From DASTPP01 sp035762175 (GTDB lineage Bacteria; Myxococcota_A; Polyangia; Polyangiales; Polyangiaceae): a stretch of DNA of 64,000 nt. The first letter of the stretch is position 1; every line of letters begins with the position of its first letter. The notes under the pieces were generated by a model. The model was not told the DNA's origin and searched no databases. It saw only the letters and a program-made list of their open reading frames with translations. The stretch lies in contig DASTPP010000068.1 in assembly GCA_035762175.1 (NCBI GenBank), forward strand, positions 1-64,000. Direction: 5' to 3'. Of this stretch, positions 1 to 8,921 are shown piece by piece. Made by a program: the position numbers and the translations under genes.

Positions 1-2
1 AC

Positions 3-890
3 AACGTGGGCGCCGACCCGGCCGACCAGATCGAGCCGGGCGACGAGCTGATCGACGGGGGCACGGCCAACCGCGAGCTCGAGGGCATGTTCTCGGCGTC
101 GACCGACCTGAACCAGGTGCGCAAGTACGTCATCGACGCCGCGCGCGGCAAGATCGTCTCGACCGCCGTCTTCCCCGACCCCGAGAGCGACGACGACTTC
201 GCCTTCGGCCTGAACCTGCTGCCGCCGACGCAGATCTTGCCGTACCGGCCCGACCGCCCGGGCGTCGCGTACAACCAGCTCGGCTGCACCCGCGCCTGGG
301 ACTGCACGTTCTGGGTGTCGGGCGGCTGGGCGGCGGCGACGAGCCTGCGCCGGGTCTTCGAGCGCTACCGCGACGCGCGCGCGACGCTGGCGCCCGACGG
401 CGGGTCGAAGCGGCTGGTGGCGTACGACGAGTACCTCGCGCGCGTCGCCGACGTGCGCAACACGGTGCGCTTCTACCGCCTCGACCGCGACCTGCGGGTC
501 GAGAGCTCGTACGCCTTCGAGCCGGGCTACTTGATGGGCTCGCCGACCTTCGTGCCGCGCGCCGACGCGCGCAGCGTGCGCGACGGGTACCTGGTCGGCA
601 GCGTCTGGCGGCACGACGACCCCAGCATGGAGGTGTGGGTCTGGGACGCGAACGGCGACCTGTCGAAGGGCCCGCTCTGCGTGCTCGGGGCGCCGCCGGG
701 CGAGCCCGGGGTGCGCCCGGGCTTCCCGTTGCACGGCTGCTGGATCGAGCACGGCGGCGTCGCCGGCTGGGAGCAGCCCGAGTACAAGGTCGCCTCGGTC
801 GAGGTGCCGGCGGCCTTCAAGTGGGCCGAGGCGGCGACGGCGGTCGTCACGGCGGCCGGGCGCCTGCTGCAGCAGATGCTCGTGCCCTGA
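3..890 (+). CDS. Carotenoid-oxygenase-like protein, C-terminal part (5' partial)
   Basis: The frame is open to the left edge and upstream codons continue it, so this is the 3' part of a longer gene; a GTG at 6 is only the first in-window start. The C-terminal half has the layout of the carotenoid cleavage oxygenase (RPE65-like) family: a strand reading YLVGSVWRHDDPSMEVWVWD, then LSKGPLC, then GFPLHGCWI near fragment residue 240. That last motif corresponds to the family's GFHG-type motif carrying the last iron-binding histidine. Family members are non-haem Fe(II) enzymes that use four histidines to cleave polyene double bonds. The other three histidines would lie mostly outside the window, so activity cannot be judged. 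The assignment rests on this C-terminal pattern alone and could be a distant relative. Confidence 0.55.
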   Translation, partial: NVGADPADQIEPGDELIDGGTANRELEGMFSASTDLNQVRKYVIDAARGKIVSTAVFPDPESDDDFAFGLNLLPPTQILPYRPDRPGVAYNQLGCTRAWDCTFWVSGGWAAATSLRRVFERYRDARATLAPDGGSKRLVAYDEYLARVADVRNTVRFYRLDRDLRVESSYAFEPGYLMGSPTFVPRADARSVRDGYLVGSVWRHDDPSMEVWVWDANGDLSKGPLCVLGAPPGEPGVRPGFPLHGCWIEHGGVAGWEQPEYKVASVEVPAAFKWAEAATAVVTAAGRLLQQMLVP

Positions 891-898
891 GCGGCGAC

Positions 899-935
899 GG
901 GGCGCGGGGCGCGGGGCGCGGGGCGCGGGGCGCGT
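899..935. repeat. GGGGCGC heptanucleotide tandem repeat
   Basis: About five consecutive 7-bp GGGGCGC units begin a few bases after the stop codon at 890. The following bases to about 985 continue as degenerate variants of the same GC-only sequence. No coding potential is evident. Confidence 0.8.
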
Positions 936-1068
936 CCGGGGTCGGGCCACGTCGGGCCGCGTCAGGGCGCGGGGTGCGCCGGGCGGTGTCAGGGCGTGGG
1001 GCGTGGCGGCGCGTTTGTGGCTTTCGGGCGCGGCGCGCTCGCCGTAGCCGCCCGGGGGGCTACCGTTC

Positions 1069-1074
1069 TAGGAT
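1069..1074 (+). promoter_or_regulatory. Candidate -10 element (TAGGAT) for kinase 1
   Basis: TAGGAT fits the TANNNT form of a housekeeping -10 element and is an AT-richer spot in GC-only surroundings, 47 nt upstream of the ATG at 1122. No convincing -35 is visible. The same TAGGNT word precedes several other genes here. Confidence 0.35.
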
Positions 1075-1121
1075 AGGGCCCACAGCCGGGGGGGGCCGTT
1101 CGCTCGTTCCGTCTGAGAGTC

Positions 1122-4100
1122 ATGAACCTCGGCGCCCGGACGCCCCTCGTCGCCAACCGCTACCGCCTCGACTCCGAGCTCGGGCGGGGGGCGTCGAGCC
1201 AGGTGTACCGGGCGTACGACGAGGAGGCGGGCGGGGCGGCGGTGGCGCTCAAGCTCTTCGGGGGCCCCTCGGCGTCGGCCGAGGCGTGGGCGCGCTTCCG
1301 GCGCGAGGCCGAGGCGCTGACGGGGCTCGAGCACCCGAACATCGTGCGGGTCTTTTCGCTCGGCGATCACGAGGGGGCGCCCTACCTAGCGATGGAGCTG
1401 GTGGGGGGCGGGTCGCTCGACGCCGAGCTGCAGGCGCGGGCGGAGGGCGGGCGGCCGCCGTCGTGCGACGAGGTGGGGCGCTGGCTGCTCGGCGCGGCGC
1501 GGGGCCTGGCCTTCGCGCACGCGCGCGGGGTGGTGCACCGCGATCTCAAGCCCGCGAACCTCTTGCTCGACGAGCGCGAGGGCGGCTCGGAGATTAAGAT
1601 CGCCGACTTCGGCGTGGCGATGTTGACCGCGGCCGACGAGCCCTCGCGGGCGTGGGTGGTGGGCACGCCGGCGTACATGGCGCCCGAGCAGTGCTACGCG
1701 ATCGAGGCCGAGGTCGACGAGCGGAGCGATCTCTTCGCGCTCGGGGTCGTCGCCTACGAGCTCTTGACCGGGCGCCGGCCCTTCCGGGCGGCGACGCTGG
1801 CGCAGTACGCGCGCGAGCTGGCGGCGGGGCGGCCCGAGCCGCCGCGCAACCTGCGGGCCGGGGTCGACCCGATGCTCGAGGCGATCGCGCTGAAGCTTTT
1901 GCGCATCCGGCCCGACGAGCGGTACCAGACGGCGCGCGGCCTGGCGCACGATCTCGAGCGCTGGGCCCGGCACGGGCTCGGGGTGGTGTTCGAGCTCGGG
2001 TCGCGGCGCGGCTCGCTCGCGGGCCGCACGCCGCTGGTCGGCAGGAGCGCCGAGCTCGCGCGGCTCGAGGGCGCCTGGCAGCGGGCGTGCGCGGGCGACG
2101 GCGGGGCGCTGTGGGTCGAGGGGGCGCCGGGCATGGGCAAGACGCGGCTGCTCGACGCGCTGGGCCCGAGCGTGCTCGGGGGGGGCGGGCGGCTCGTGCG
2201 GGGCAAGAACTACGAGCTCGTCACGCCCTCGCCCTTCCGGGCGCTCGCCGACGCGGTGCGCGACCTGCTGGCGCAGCTCGAGCTGGAGACCGACGACGAG
2301 CGGCAGGAGGTCGAGGGGCGGCTGCGCCGCGCGCTCGAGGGGCGGGCCGACACGCTCGTGCGGATCTTGCCCGAGCTCTCGTCGCTGCTCGGCAGCGTGC
2401 GGGCGGGCCAGCCGCCGCTCGCGCCCGAGGGCGGCTCGCTGCTCTTGCGCGACGCCTTCGCGCAGCTCTTCACCGCGCTCGCCTCGACCGCGCGGCCGCT
2501 CGCGCTGGTGGTCGACGACGCGCAGTGGTCGGACGACGACTCGCTCGCGGTCTTGCGGGCGCTCGGCCGGGCGGCCGAGGGGCACGCGATGCTGCTGGTC
2601 GTCGCGCGGCGGCGGGCCGAGGCGCCCGAGTCGGTCGAGGCGCGGCCCTGGGGCGGGGCGGCGGGGGCGCCGGCGGCGCTCGAGCTCGCGCCGCTGCGCG
2701 ACGCGGCGGTGGTCGAGCTGGTCGAGGGGCTGCTCGGCGAGGCGCCGCGCGAGGTGGCGGCGGCGGCGGCCGCGTGGGTGGCGCCGCGGGCGGCGGGCAA
2801 CCCGCTCTTCGTGCGCGAGCTGGTGCTCGGGCTGGTCGCCTGCGGGGCGCTCGCGTGCGAGGCGGAGGCGGGCTGGTCGTTCGACGGCGCGCGCCTGGTC
2901 GAGGCGGAGCCGCCGCCCAACGTCAGCGCCGCGCTCGTGCGGCGCGCGGCGCTGGTGGGCGAAGGGGCGCGCGAGGTGCTGGGGGCGGCCGCGGCCGTGG
3001 GGCCGGTGGTGCCGCGCGAGGCGCTCGAGGCGCTCTGCGCGGGCCTGCCCGCGGGGGCGGTCGGCCGGGCGCTCGACGAGGCCTGCCGGCACGCGCTGCT
3101 CGGCCGCGGCGCGGGCGACACCTACTTCTTCACGAGCGAGGAGGCGCGCCGCGCCCTCTACGAGCGCGCCGGCCCGCGCGAGCGGGCGGCGCTGCACCGC
3201 ACGCTGCTCGGGCGCTACGAGGCGGCGCGCGCGGCGGGCGGGCGGGTGCCGGCGTCCGAGCTCGTGCGGCACGCGCTCGCGGTCGCCGACGTCGGGCGCG
3301 TCGCGCGCTACGCCGCCGAGGCGGCGCGCGAGGCCGAGGCGGTCTACGCGCACCAGAGCGCGGTGCGCTACTACGAGCTGGCGATCGCGTCGGCGACCCC
3401 GCCCGAGCGGCCGGCGCTGCTCGTCGCGCTCGCGGGGGCGCTGCTCTCGGCGGGGCGCTACGACGAGGCGGCCGCGGCCGCCCGCCGCGCCGAGCCGTCG
3501 GCGCCCGAGCGCGCGGCGGTCTTCCGGGTGCTGGCCTCGGCCCACTTCGCCCGCGGCCTCTACGCCGAGGCGACCGAGGCGCTCGAGCGGGCGCTCGCCG
3601 CGCGCGGCCGCCCCTCGACGCGCTCGCGCTGGGCGCTCACGCGCCAGGCGCTCGCGGCCTGGGCCCCCGGGCCGCCGCCCGCGCCCGCCGCCGGCGACGA
3701 GGTCGAGGTGCTCGACACCCTCGGCACCTTCTACTTCTTCACCGACACCTTCACCTTCGTCGCCACGCTGCTCGCGGCCTGCCGCCGCCTGCGCGACGAC
3801 CCCCGCCCCGACGCGCGGATGTGGGCGCGCGCCTCGTTCGCCGTGCTCGCCTACCTGCTCGGGCTGCGCGGCCTCGCGCGCGCCGAGAGCGAGGGCGCCG
3901 CGGCGCTCGAGGCCGAGGCCTCGCTCGAGGGCAAGGCGCGCACGCTGACCAAGCTCGCGCTCTACCACCAGATGCGCGACGCGGCCGACGAGGGCCTCGC
4001 CACCGCCCGCCGCGCCGCCGACGCCTGCCGGCGCGTCGGCGACCTGTGGGGGCTCGCCTCGTCGCTCGACATGCAGGCCTCCATGCGCTTCGCGCGCGGC

Positions 4101-5063
4101 GACCTCGCCGGCGCCGCGCGCGAGGCCGACCGGCTGCTCGAGGTCGTCGACGAGTACGACATCTTGCAGCGGCGGCCCCGCGCGCTGCAGCTGACCGCGT
4201 ACTTCGGCTTCCTGCTCGGGCGCGTCGAGGCCCCCGCGTCCTTCGAGCAGCTCGCCCGCAGCCGCCGCCTCGCCGCCTCGCTCGGCGACGATCTGACCGA
4301 GGCGGCCGGCGCCTGGATGGAGGCCGACCTCGCCCTGCTGACCGGCGACGCCGCCCGCGCGGTCGCGCTCTGCCGGCGCGGCCACCGCCTGCTGCGCGAG
4401 CAGCCGAGGCTGCACCCGGACGCCTCGTACGTCGAGGCGACGTACGTGCGCGCGCTCGTGCGCGCCGGCCTCGGCGCGCGCCCCTCGCGCCGCGACCTCG
4501 CCCGCCTGCTCGCGGTGGCCGCGCGCTCGATCGCCGTCGGGGCGTGGTTCCCGGCGCTGGTCGGCGTCGGCCGCGGCGCGCGCGCGCTCGCCGCCGACTT
4601 CGCCGCGCCCGGATCCGAGCGCGCCCGCGCGTGGTGGGACGAGGCCGCGCGCGCGCTCGACGAGCGCGGCGACCTCATCCGGCTCGCCTACCTGCGCCTC
4701 GACCGCGCGCTCTTGCGGCGCGCCGGGGGCGACGACGGCTGGTCGTCCGACCGCGACGAGGCCCTCTCGCTGCTCTCGCGGGCCGGGGCCGAGGGGGCGG
4801 TGCGGGCCCTCGCGCCGCTCGCCGAGGCGCTGCGCGTCGCGCCCGCGGCGCCGGGCGGGGCCCCGCGCTCGACGGCGAACGACCCCACGCTCGAGGCGCG
4901 GCGCCCGCCCGTCTCCTCGCCGCCCACGGCGGAGCTCGCCCGCGTGCTCGAAGAGCGCGAGCAGCAGGGCGAGGCGATGACGCTGCGCGCCCTCGTCACC
5001 CAGGTCAGCCGCGGGGGGAAAAAGCTCGGCGCGGCCGTTTTCCGGCGGGGCACTTTCCGCTAG
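1122..5063 (+). CDS. Large Ser/Thr protein kinase with AAA-type ATPase and helical-repeat region
   Basis: The 1313-aa protein begins with a Hanks-type kinase domain: glycine loop GRGASSQVY around residues 22-30, catalytic loop HRDLKPAN near 139, a DFG motif near 162 and an APE motif, so catalytic residues are intact. It is followed by a STAND/AAA-like ATPase with Walker A GAPGMGKT near 334 and a Walker-B-like LVVDDAQWSDDD near 465. About 700 residues of Ala/Arg-rich helical (TPR-like) repeats complete it. No signal peptide or membrane segment is visible, so it should be cytoplasmic. This kinase-ATPase-TPR architecture is typical of myxobacterial signalling kinases; substrates are unknown. It starts at ATG 1122 after a 230-bp intergenic region and ends 11 bp before the next gene. 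Confidence 0.9.
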   Translation: MNLGARTPLVANRYRLDSELGRGASSQVYRAYDEEAGGAAVALKLFGGPSASAEAWARFRREAEALTGLEHPNIVRVFSLGDHEGAPYLAMELVGGGSLDAELQARAEGGRPPSCDEVGRWLLGAARGLAFAHARGVVHRDLKPANLLLDEREGGSEIKIADFGVAMLTAADEPSRAWVVGTPAYMAPEQCYAIEAEVDERSDLFALGVVAYELLTGRRPFRAATLAQYARELAAGRPEPPRNLRAGVDPMLEAIALKLLRIRPDERYQTARGLAHDLERWARHGLGVVFELGSRRGSLAGRTPLVGRSAELARLEGAWQRACAGDGGALWVEGAPGMGKTRLLDALGPSVLGGGGRLVRGKNYELVTPSPFRALADAVRDLLAQLELETDDERQEVEGRLRRALEGRADTLVRILPELSSLLGSVRAGQPPLAPEGGSLLLRDAFAQLFTALASTARPLALVVDDAQWSDDDSLAVLRALGRAAEGHAMLLVVARRRAEAPESVEARPWGGAAGAPAALELAPLRDAAVVELVEGLLGEAPREVAAAAAAWVAPRAAGNPLFVRELVLGLVACGALACEAEAGWSFDGARLVEAEPPPNVSAALVRRAALVGEGAREVLGAAAAVGPVVPREALEALCAGLPAGAVGRALDEACRHALLGRGAGDTYFFTSEEARRALYERAGPRERAALHRTLLGRYEAARAAGGRVPASELVRHALAVADVGRVARYAAEAAREAEAVYAHQSAVRYYELAIASATPPERPALLVALAGALLSAGRYDEAAAAARRAEPSAPERAAVFRVLASAHFARGLYAEATEALERALAARGRPSTRSRWALTRQALAAWAPGPPPAPAAGDEVEVLDTLGTFYFFTDTFTFVATLLAACRRLRDDPRPDARMWARASFAVLAYLLGLRGLARAESEGAAALEAEASLEGKARTLTKLALYHQMRDAADEGLATARRAADACRRVGDLWGLASSLDMQASMRFARGDLAGAAREADRLLEVVDEYDILQRRPRALQLTAYFGFLLGRVEAPASFEQLARSRRLAASLGDDLTEAAGAWMEADLALLTGDAARAVALCRRGHRLLREQPRLHPDASYVEATYVRALVRAGLGARPSRRDLARLLAVAARSIAVGAWFPALVGVGRGARALAADFAAPGSERARAWWDEAARALDERGDLIRLAYLRLDRALLRRAGGDDGWSSDRDEALSLLSRAGAEGAVRALAPLAEALRVAPAAPGGAPRSTANDPTLEARRPPVSSPPTAELARVLEEREQQGEAMTLRALVTQVSRGGKKLGAAVFRRGTFR

Positions 5064-5066
5064 CGT
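5061..5066 (+). promoter_or_regulatory. Candidate leaderless -10 element (TAGCGT)
   Basis: TAGCGT lies 8 nt upstream of the GTG start at 5075, with no Shine-Dalgarno sequence between them. It overlaps the stop codon of the preceding kinase gene. The spacing fits transcription starting at the initiation codon. Confidence 0.35.
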
Positions 5067-5074
5067 CTCGGGCC

Positions 5075-6544
5075 GTGTCGCTCCGCGCCAAGCTCGCCCG
5101 CATGACGGCGCCGCCGGCGGCGCTGCGCCCGGGCGGCGCCGCGCCCCCGGGCCGGCTGAGGGCGGGCGAAGGCCCCGGCGCGGCGGGCGAAGGCCCCGGC
5201 GGCGCGGCGCTCGGCGGGGGCGAAGGCCCCGAAGCGCCCGCGCCGGCCGGGGCGCGGCCGCCGCGCGCGATCGAGGTGCCGGCGTCGTTCGAGGCGGTCG
5301 AGACGGCCGAGGGCGTCTTGTATCGGCGGCTCGTTCGCTACGGGGCTTCGCACCCCGTGGGGCGCGCGGCGCTCGGGCCCGCCGGGCGCGCCCGCGCCGA
5401 GGGCATCGCGCGCCTCGCCCTCGACCCGTCGCTCGCGCCCCTCGACCCCGCTTCGTTCCTGTACGTCGACACCGAGACGACGGGCCTCGCCGGGGGCACC
5501 GGCACGATCGCCTTCTTGATCGGCATGGCGCGCTTCGACGGCGGGGGCTGGTCGCTCGAGCAGCTGCTCGTGCCCGAGCCGGGCGACGAGGCGCCGGCGC
5601 TCGCGCGCTTCGCCGCGGCGGCCGGGGCGGCGAGCTGCCTGGTGACGTACAACGGCAAGTCGTTCGACCTGCCGCTGCTGCGCGCGCGCTTCGCGCTCAA
5701 CCGCCTGCCGCCGCCGCCGCCGCGGCCGCACCTCGACCTCGTGCACGTCGCGCGCCGGCTGCACGGACGGCGGCTCGGGCGCTGCTCGCTCCGGTCGATC
5801 GAGGGCTCGGTGCTCGGCTTCGAGCGGCGCTCGACCGTCACGAGCGCCGAGGTGGTGGGCCGCTACCGCGCGTTCCTGCGCACGGGCGAGGGCGCGCTGC
5901 TCGACGACGTCGTCGAGCACAACGCCGCCGACGTCCTCTCGCTCGTGGCGCTCGTCGCGCTCTACGACGACCCGCTGCCTTCGCTCTGCGCCGCCGACCT
6001 CGTGGCGCTCGCGCGGGCCCTCGGGCGCGCGGGGGCGCCGGGCGAGGCGCGCTCGGCCCTCGCGGCGGCCGCGGGGCGGGCCGGCGAGGGGCCCGAGGTG
6101 CTCGCGGCGCGCGCCGAGCTGTCCCGCGCGGCGGGCGACGACGCCGGCGCGGCCCAGGCGCTCTCCGCGCTGCTCGCCGAGCGCGATGAGGTCGCGACGC
6201 GCCTTCGGCTGGCCAAGCTCTACGAGCACGGCCTCGGCCGGCCCGAAGACGCGCTGCGCCTGGTCGAGCGGGGCACGGGCGAGGCGGGCCCGGCGCTCGA
6301 GCGCCGCCGCCGCCGCCTCGCCCGCAAGCTCGCGCAGAAGGCGCAGCCCGCGCTGCCCGGCTTCGAGGCGCTCGTCGGCCCGGCGGCGCGCGCCGCGCGG
6401 CCCCGCCGCGGCCCCCGCTCAGTACTCGCACTGCGAGAGGGCGAGCAGGGCCGTAATCTTCGACTGGATGGCCTCGAACTCGCGGACGGCGAGCTGGATC
6501 TCGGACTCGCGCAGCCGGCGGGCGGCGTCGACGAGGTCGAGTGA
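5075..6544 (+). CDS. YprB-like RNase H-fold (DEDD) exonuclease with helical tail
   Basis: The 489-aa protein has an RNase H-like exonuclease domain (about residues 125-300) of the YprB family. Motifs are FLYVDTETTGLAGG (first Asp/Glu pair), YNGKSFDLPLL and EHNAADVLSL, which carry the acidic metal-binding residues of DEDD nucleases. A helical TPR-like tail follows to about residue 440. The family is predicted to process DNA or RNA but is poorly characterised. GTG 5075 was chosen because it lies just after the kinase stop and the first ~100 residues (Pro/Gly/Ala-rich) continue in frame from it. The last ~40 residues are read antisense through the 3' end of the convergent TolC-like gene (126-bp overlap), so the true end could be shorter if the sequence has an indel. 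Confidence 0.8.
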   Translation: MSLRAKLARMTAPPAALRPGGAAPPGRLRAGEGPGAAGEGPGGAALGGGEGPEAPAPAGARPPRAIEVPASFEAVETAEGVLYRRLVRYGASHPVGRAALGPAGRARAEGIARLALDPSLAPLDPASFLYVDTETTGLAGGTGTIAFLIGMARFDGGGWSLEQLLVPEPGDEAPALARFAAAAGAASCLVTYNGKSFDLPLLRARFALNRLPPPPPRPHLDLVHVARRLHGRRLGRCSLRSIEGSVLGFERRSTVTSAEVVGRYRAFLRTGEGALLDDVVEHNAADVLSLVALVALYDDPLPSLCAADLVALARALGRAGAPGEARSALAAAAGRAGEGPEVLAARAELSRAAGDDAGAAQALSALLAERDEVATRLRLAKLYEHGLGRPEDALRLVERGTGEAGPALERRRRRLARKLAQKAQPALPGFEALVGPAARAARPRRGPRSVLALREGEQGRNLRLDGLELADGELDLGLAQPAGGVDEVE

Positions 6545-7888
6545 GGTGCCCCGCCCGAGCTCGAAGTTCGCCCGCGTGAGCCGGTCGGTCTCGCGCGCGA
6601 GGTCGCGCGTCTGCTGGGCCACGCGCTGCGCGTCCTCGGCCACCTTCACGCCGCGCAGCGCGCGCGTCACCTCGATCGACGCGTTCCGCCGCGTCGCCTC
6701 GGCCCGCGCCTCGGCCTGCGCCGCCTGCGCCCGCGTGTCGCGCAGCTGCCCGTAGCGCACGCCGCCGTCGAAGATGTTCCACGTGAGCACGCCGGCGATC
6801 GTCCAGTTGGTCACGTCGACGCGCTCGCTGATGAGCCTCGTCGTGCCGTCGGGGTTCGCCGAGCGGACGACGAAGGGGTTCTGCGCCCGCTGGTAGACCG
6901 ACTGCAGGCTGACCGTCGGGTAGAACTGCATCTCGACGTCGCCGATGGCGCGCTTCGTGACCTCGACCTGGGCCTCGGCCGCCTGCACGTCGGGCCGGTC
7001 GGCCACGGTCGCGCCCTTGCGGCAGACGCGCTCGCTCTCCTGGGCGAAGGCGTCGAGGCTGAGGGTCTGCGGCACGCCCACCGGCTCGGGCACCCCGAGC
7101 GCGAGCCCGAGCGCCTCGCGCGCCTGGCGCAGGCTCTCGTCGCCCGTCACGATGAGCGCCCGGGCGGCGGCCGCGTCCTGCTCGACGCGAATGACGTCGA
7201 GCCCGTTCGCCGCCCCGAGCGCCATGCGCCGCCGCGTCAGCTCGAGCCGCTCGAGCGCGGTGCGCAGGCCCACGCGGTTGAGCTCGCTCACGCGCTCGGC
7301 GGTGATGACGCTGACGAGCGAGCGCGCGAGCGTCGCGGCGAGCAGGCGCTTCTGGGCCGCCACGTTGCGCTCGGCCAAGATCTGCTGCCGCTCGGCGGTG
7401 CCCTGCGCGTACCAGGCCCGGGGCGCGATGACCGGCACGGTGAGCGTGCCCGTGCCGACGTACGTGTTGGCGTTGCCCGGAAAGAGCTGCACGTCGGGGT
7501 TGTTGGTGATGGGGTTGTTGACCGTGCGGGCGAGGGCGCGCTGCGCGGTCAGCTGCGCCGTCAGCGTCGGCAAGAGCTGCGCGAGCGCGATGCGCGCCTG
7601 GGCGTCGGCCCGCTCGACGTCTTGCAGCGCGATCTGCAGGTCGGTCGAGCGGGTGCGCACCAGCGAGAGCGCGTCGCGCCACCCCGCGACCGAGCGCGCG
7701 GGCGTCGGCACCGGCTGCAAGAGCGGGTCGTCTTCTTTCGCCGGCAGCGTCGACTGCGTCACCGCGGGCGCCGCCCCCGGGGGCGCCGGCGGGGCGGCCT
7801 GGGCGGCGGCGGTCAAGGGGGCAGCGACCAGGGCCAGCAGCGGCAGGGCGGCCAAGAGCGTTCGCATGGGGCGCAGTTCATTCGCCAT
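6419..7888 (-). CDS. TolC-family outer-membrane efflux protein
   Basis: The 489-aa product has a signal peptide (MRTLLAALPLLALVAAPLTA, cleavage after AAAQA) and two long heptad-rich helical halves typical of TolC/OEP proteins. Examples are a DALSLVRTRSTDLQIAL segment and the second repeat ending in ELGRGTSLDLVDAARRLRES, a family signature near the C-terminus. Such proteins form the trimeric outer-membrane duct of tripartite efflux or type I secretion systems. No inner-membrane transporter or adaptor gene is adjacent, so the partner is unknown. ATG 7888 has a weak GGGGTC upstream; an internal ATG at 7867 directly before the signal peptide is an alternative. The gene overlaps the convergent nuclease gene by 126 bp. 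Confidence 0.85.
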   Translation of the reverse strand: MANELRPMRTLLAALPLLALVAAPLTAAAQAAPPAPPGAAPAVTQSTLPAKEDDPLLQPVPTPARSVAGWRDALSLVRTRSTDLQIALQDVERADAQARIALAQLLPTLTAQLTAQRALARTVNNPITNNPDVQLFPGNANTYVGTGTLTVPVIAPRAWYAQGTAERQQILAERNVAAQKRLLAATLARSLVSVITAERVSELNRVGLRTALERLELTRRRMALGAANGLDVIRVEQDAAAARALIVTGDESLRQAREALGLALGVPEPVGVPQTLSLDAFAQESERVCRKGATVADRPDVQAAEAQVEVTKRAIGDVEMQFYPTVSLQSVYQRAQNPFVVRSANPDGTTRLISERVDVTNWTIAGVLTWNIFDGGVRYGQLRDTRAQAAQAEARAEATRRNASIEVTRALRGVKVAEDAQRVAQQTRDLARETDRLTRANFELGRGTSLDLVDAARRLRESEIQLAVREFEAIQSKITALLALSQCEY

Positions 7889-8209
7889 CGTGACCCCGGC
7901 AATTTCATGAAAGTGGTTTCGCCGCCAGCAGGCCCGTCGGAAAATGCCCGCCAGGGCGCGCTTCGTGCAGAAGCCCGTAGGCACCGGCTCTCGAAGGCGC
8001 GGGGGCTCGGATTATTCCCGCCGTGGCGCCCCGCCCCCCACGTTCGGGGTCACGACGCGCCCATGCTGGCCCCCCGACCCACCGGGTCAGGGCGAGAACC
8101 TCTCGTCACGTCACCCGGGGTGACGGCGACGCGCAAGCCTAACGCGCAAACCTGTTGTTGCTCACCCTCACCTCGACCGAGGGGGCGGCGGGCCCGAGGG
8201 CGCCCGCGA
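7889..8209. other. Intergenic region upstream of the TolC-like gene
   Basis: These 321 bp separate the TPR gene's 3' end from the TolC-like gene's 5' end, both on the minus strand. They hold a 15-bp inverted repeat (8111-8125) and an AT-richer GAATAATCC on the minus strand near 8010-8018 that could contribute to a -10. No gene is supported in any frame. Confidence 0.6.
8111..8125. promoter_or_regulatory. Perfect 15-bp inverted repeat, operator candidate
   Basis: GTCACCC-G-GGGTGAC has 7-bp perfect arms around one base. It lies 223 bp upstream of the TolC-like start and could be a repressor or activator site for that gene. No cognate regulator is adjacent, so the role is inference. Confidence 0.35.
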
Positions 8210-8860
8210 TTAGCGCTCGAGGCGCTTCTGTCGCTTGCCCCGGCCCTTGGCGCCCGAGCGCACCAGGGGCGCGCCCTGGTCGAGCCAGTCGAGCAGCGCC
8301 GCCTGATCGGCCGTGGGGCGCGAGCCGCGCAGGGCGTTCGAGAGCACGCGCTTGGCCTCGTCGACCCGGCCCGTGCGGGCGAGGGCGTGCGCGAGCGAGG
8401 CGGCGATTTCTGGATGAGGCTCAGCCAAGAAGGCCCGCCGCAGGAGCCCCAGCGACTCGTGGGGCCGGTTGAGGGCGACGTCGAGAAGGTGCCCCAGGTT
8501 GTGCGCATACCAGGGGTTGTCGGGGGCGATGCTCAGGGCGGCCCGGTAGGCCCGGACGGCGCAACGGTAGTGCCCGAGCAAGGTCAGGGCCAGGCCTTGC
8601 AGGGCCCGGGCCCCGTCGTCGTCGGGGGCGAAGCGGGCCACCATGCGGGCCGCGATCGCCGCGCGCCAGGGCTGCTTTTCGACCACCAGCTCGGCCAATT
8701 GCCGGTGGGCGAAGACCCAATCGCGGCTGCCCCGCTCGGCCGAGCGCGCCAAGGCCTCGACCATGGGCAATACGTCGCGCTCTTCGAAGGCATGACGAAG
8801 CGCCCATTCGATGTTCCGCTTGAGACGGGCCGGCTCGAAGGAGGGCGGTCGCTCGGGCAT
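8210..8860 (-). CDS. TPR-repeat protein
   Basis: The 216-aa protein is all-helical with TPR-like units, most clearly LTLLGHYRCAVRAYRAAL followed by APDNPWYAHNLGHLL and the LARTGRVDEAKRVL unit near the C-terminus. It ends in a basic tail (GKGRGKRQKRLER-like). There is no signal peptide or membrane segment. TPR proteins act as interaction scaffolds and nothing nearby identifies a partner. It starts at ATG 8860, with an AAAGCAGAAG stretch immediately upstream that is only weakly SD-like. The DEAD-box helicase gene ends 61 bp upstream on the same strand, so the two may be co-transcribed. Confidence 0.75.
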   Translation of the reverse strand: MPERPPSFEPARLKRNIEWALRHAFEERDVLPMVEALARSAERGSRDWVFAHRQLAELVVEKQPWRAAIAARMVARFAPDDDGARALQGLALTLLGHYRCAVRAYRAALSIAPDNPWYAHNLGHLLDVALNRPHESLGLLRRAFLAEPHPEIAASLAHALARTGRVDEAKRVLSNALRGSRPTADQAALLDWLDQGAPLVRSGAKGRGKRQKRLER

Positions 8861-8921
8861 CTTCTGCTTTTAGCCTCCCCGTAACGCTCGTGCAACGCGC
8901 CGGCGGGCTCGGGCCGGCGCT

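Noticed and set aside
1386..4415. Long minus-strand reading frame opposite kinase 1
   Set aside because: It is the antisense shadow of the kinase, Arg/Gly/Ala-rich and without any domain. Similar shadows oppose most large genes here.
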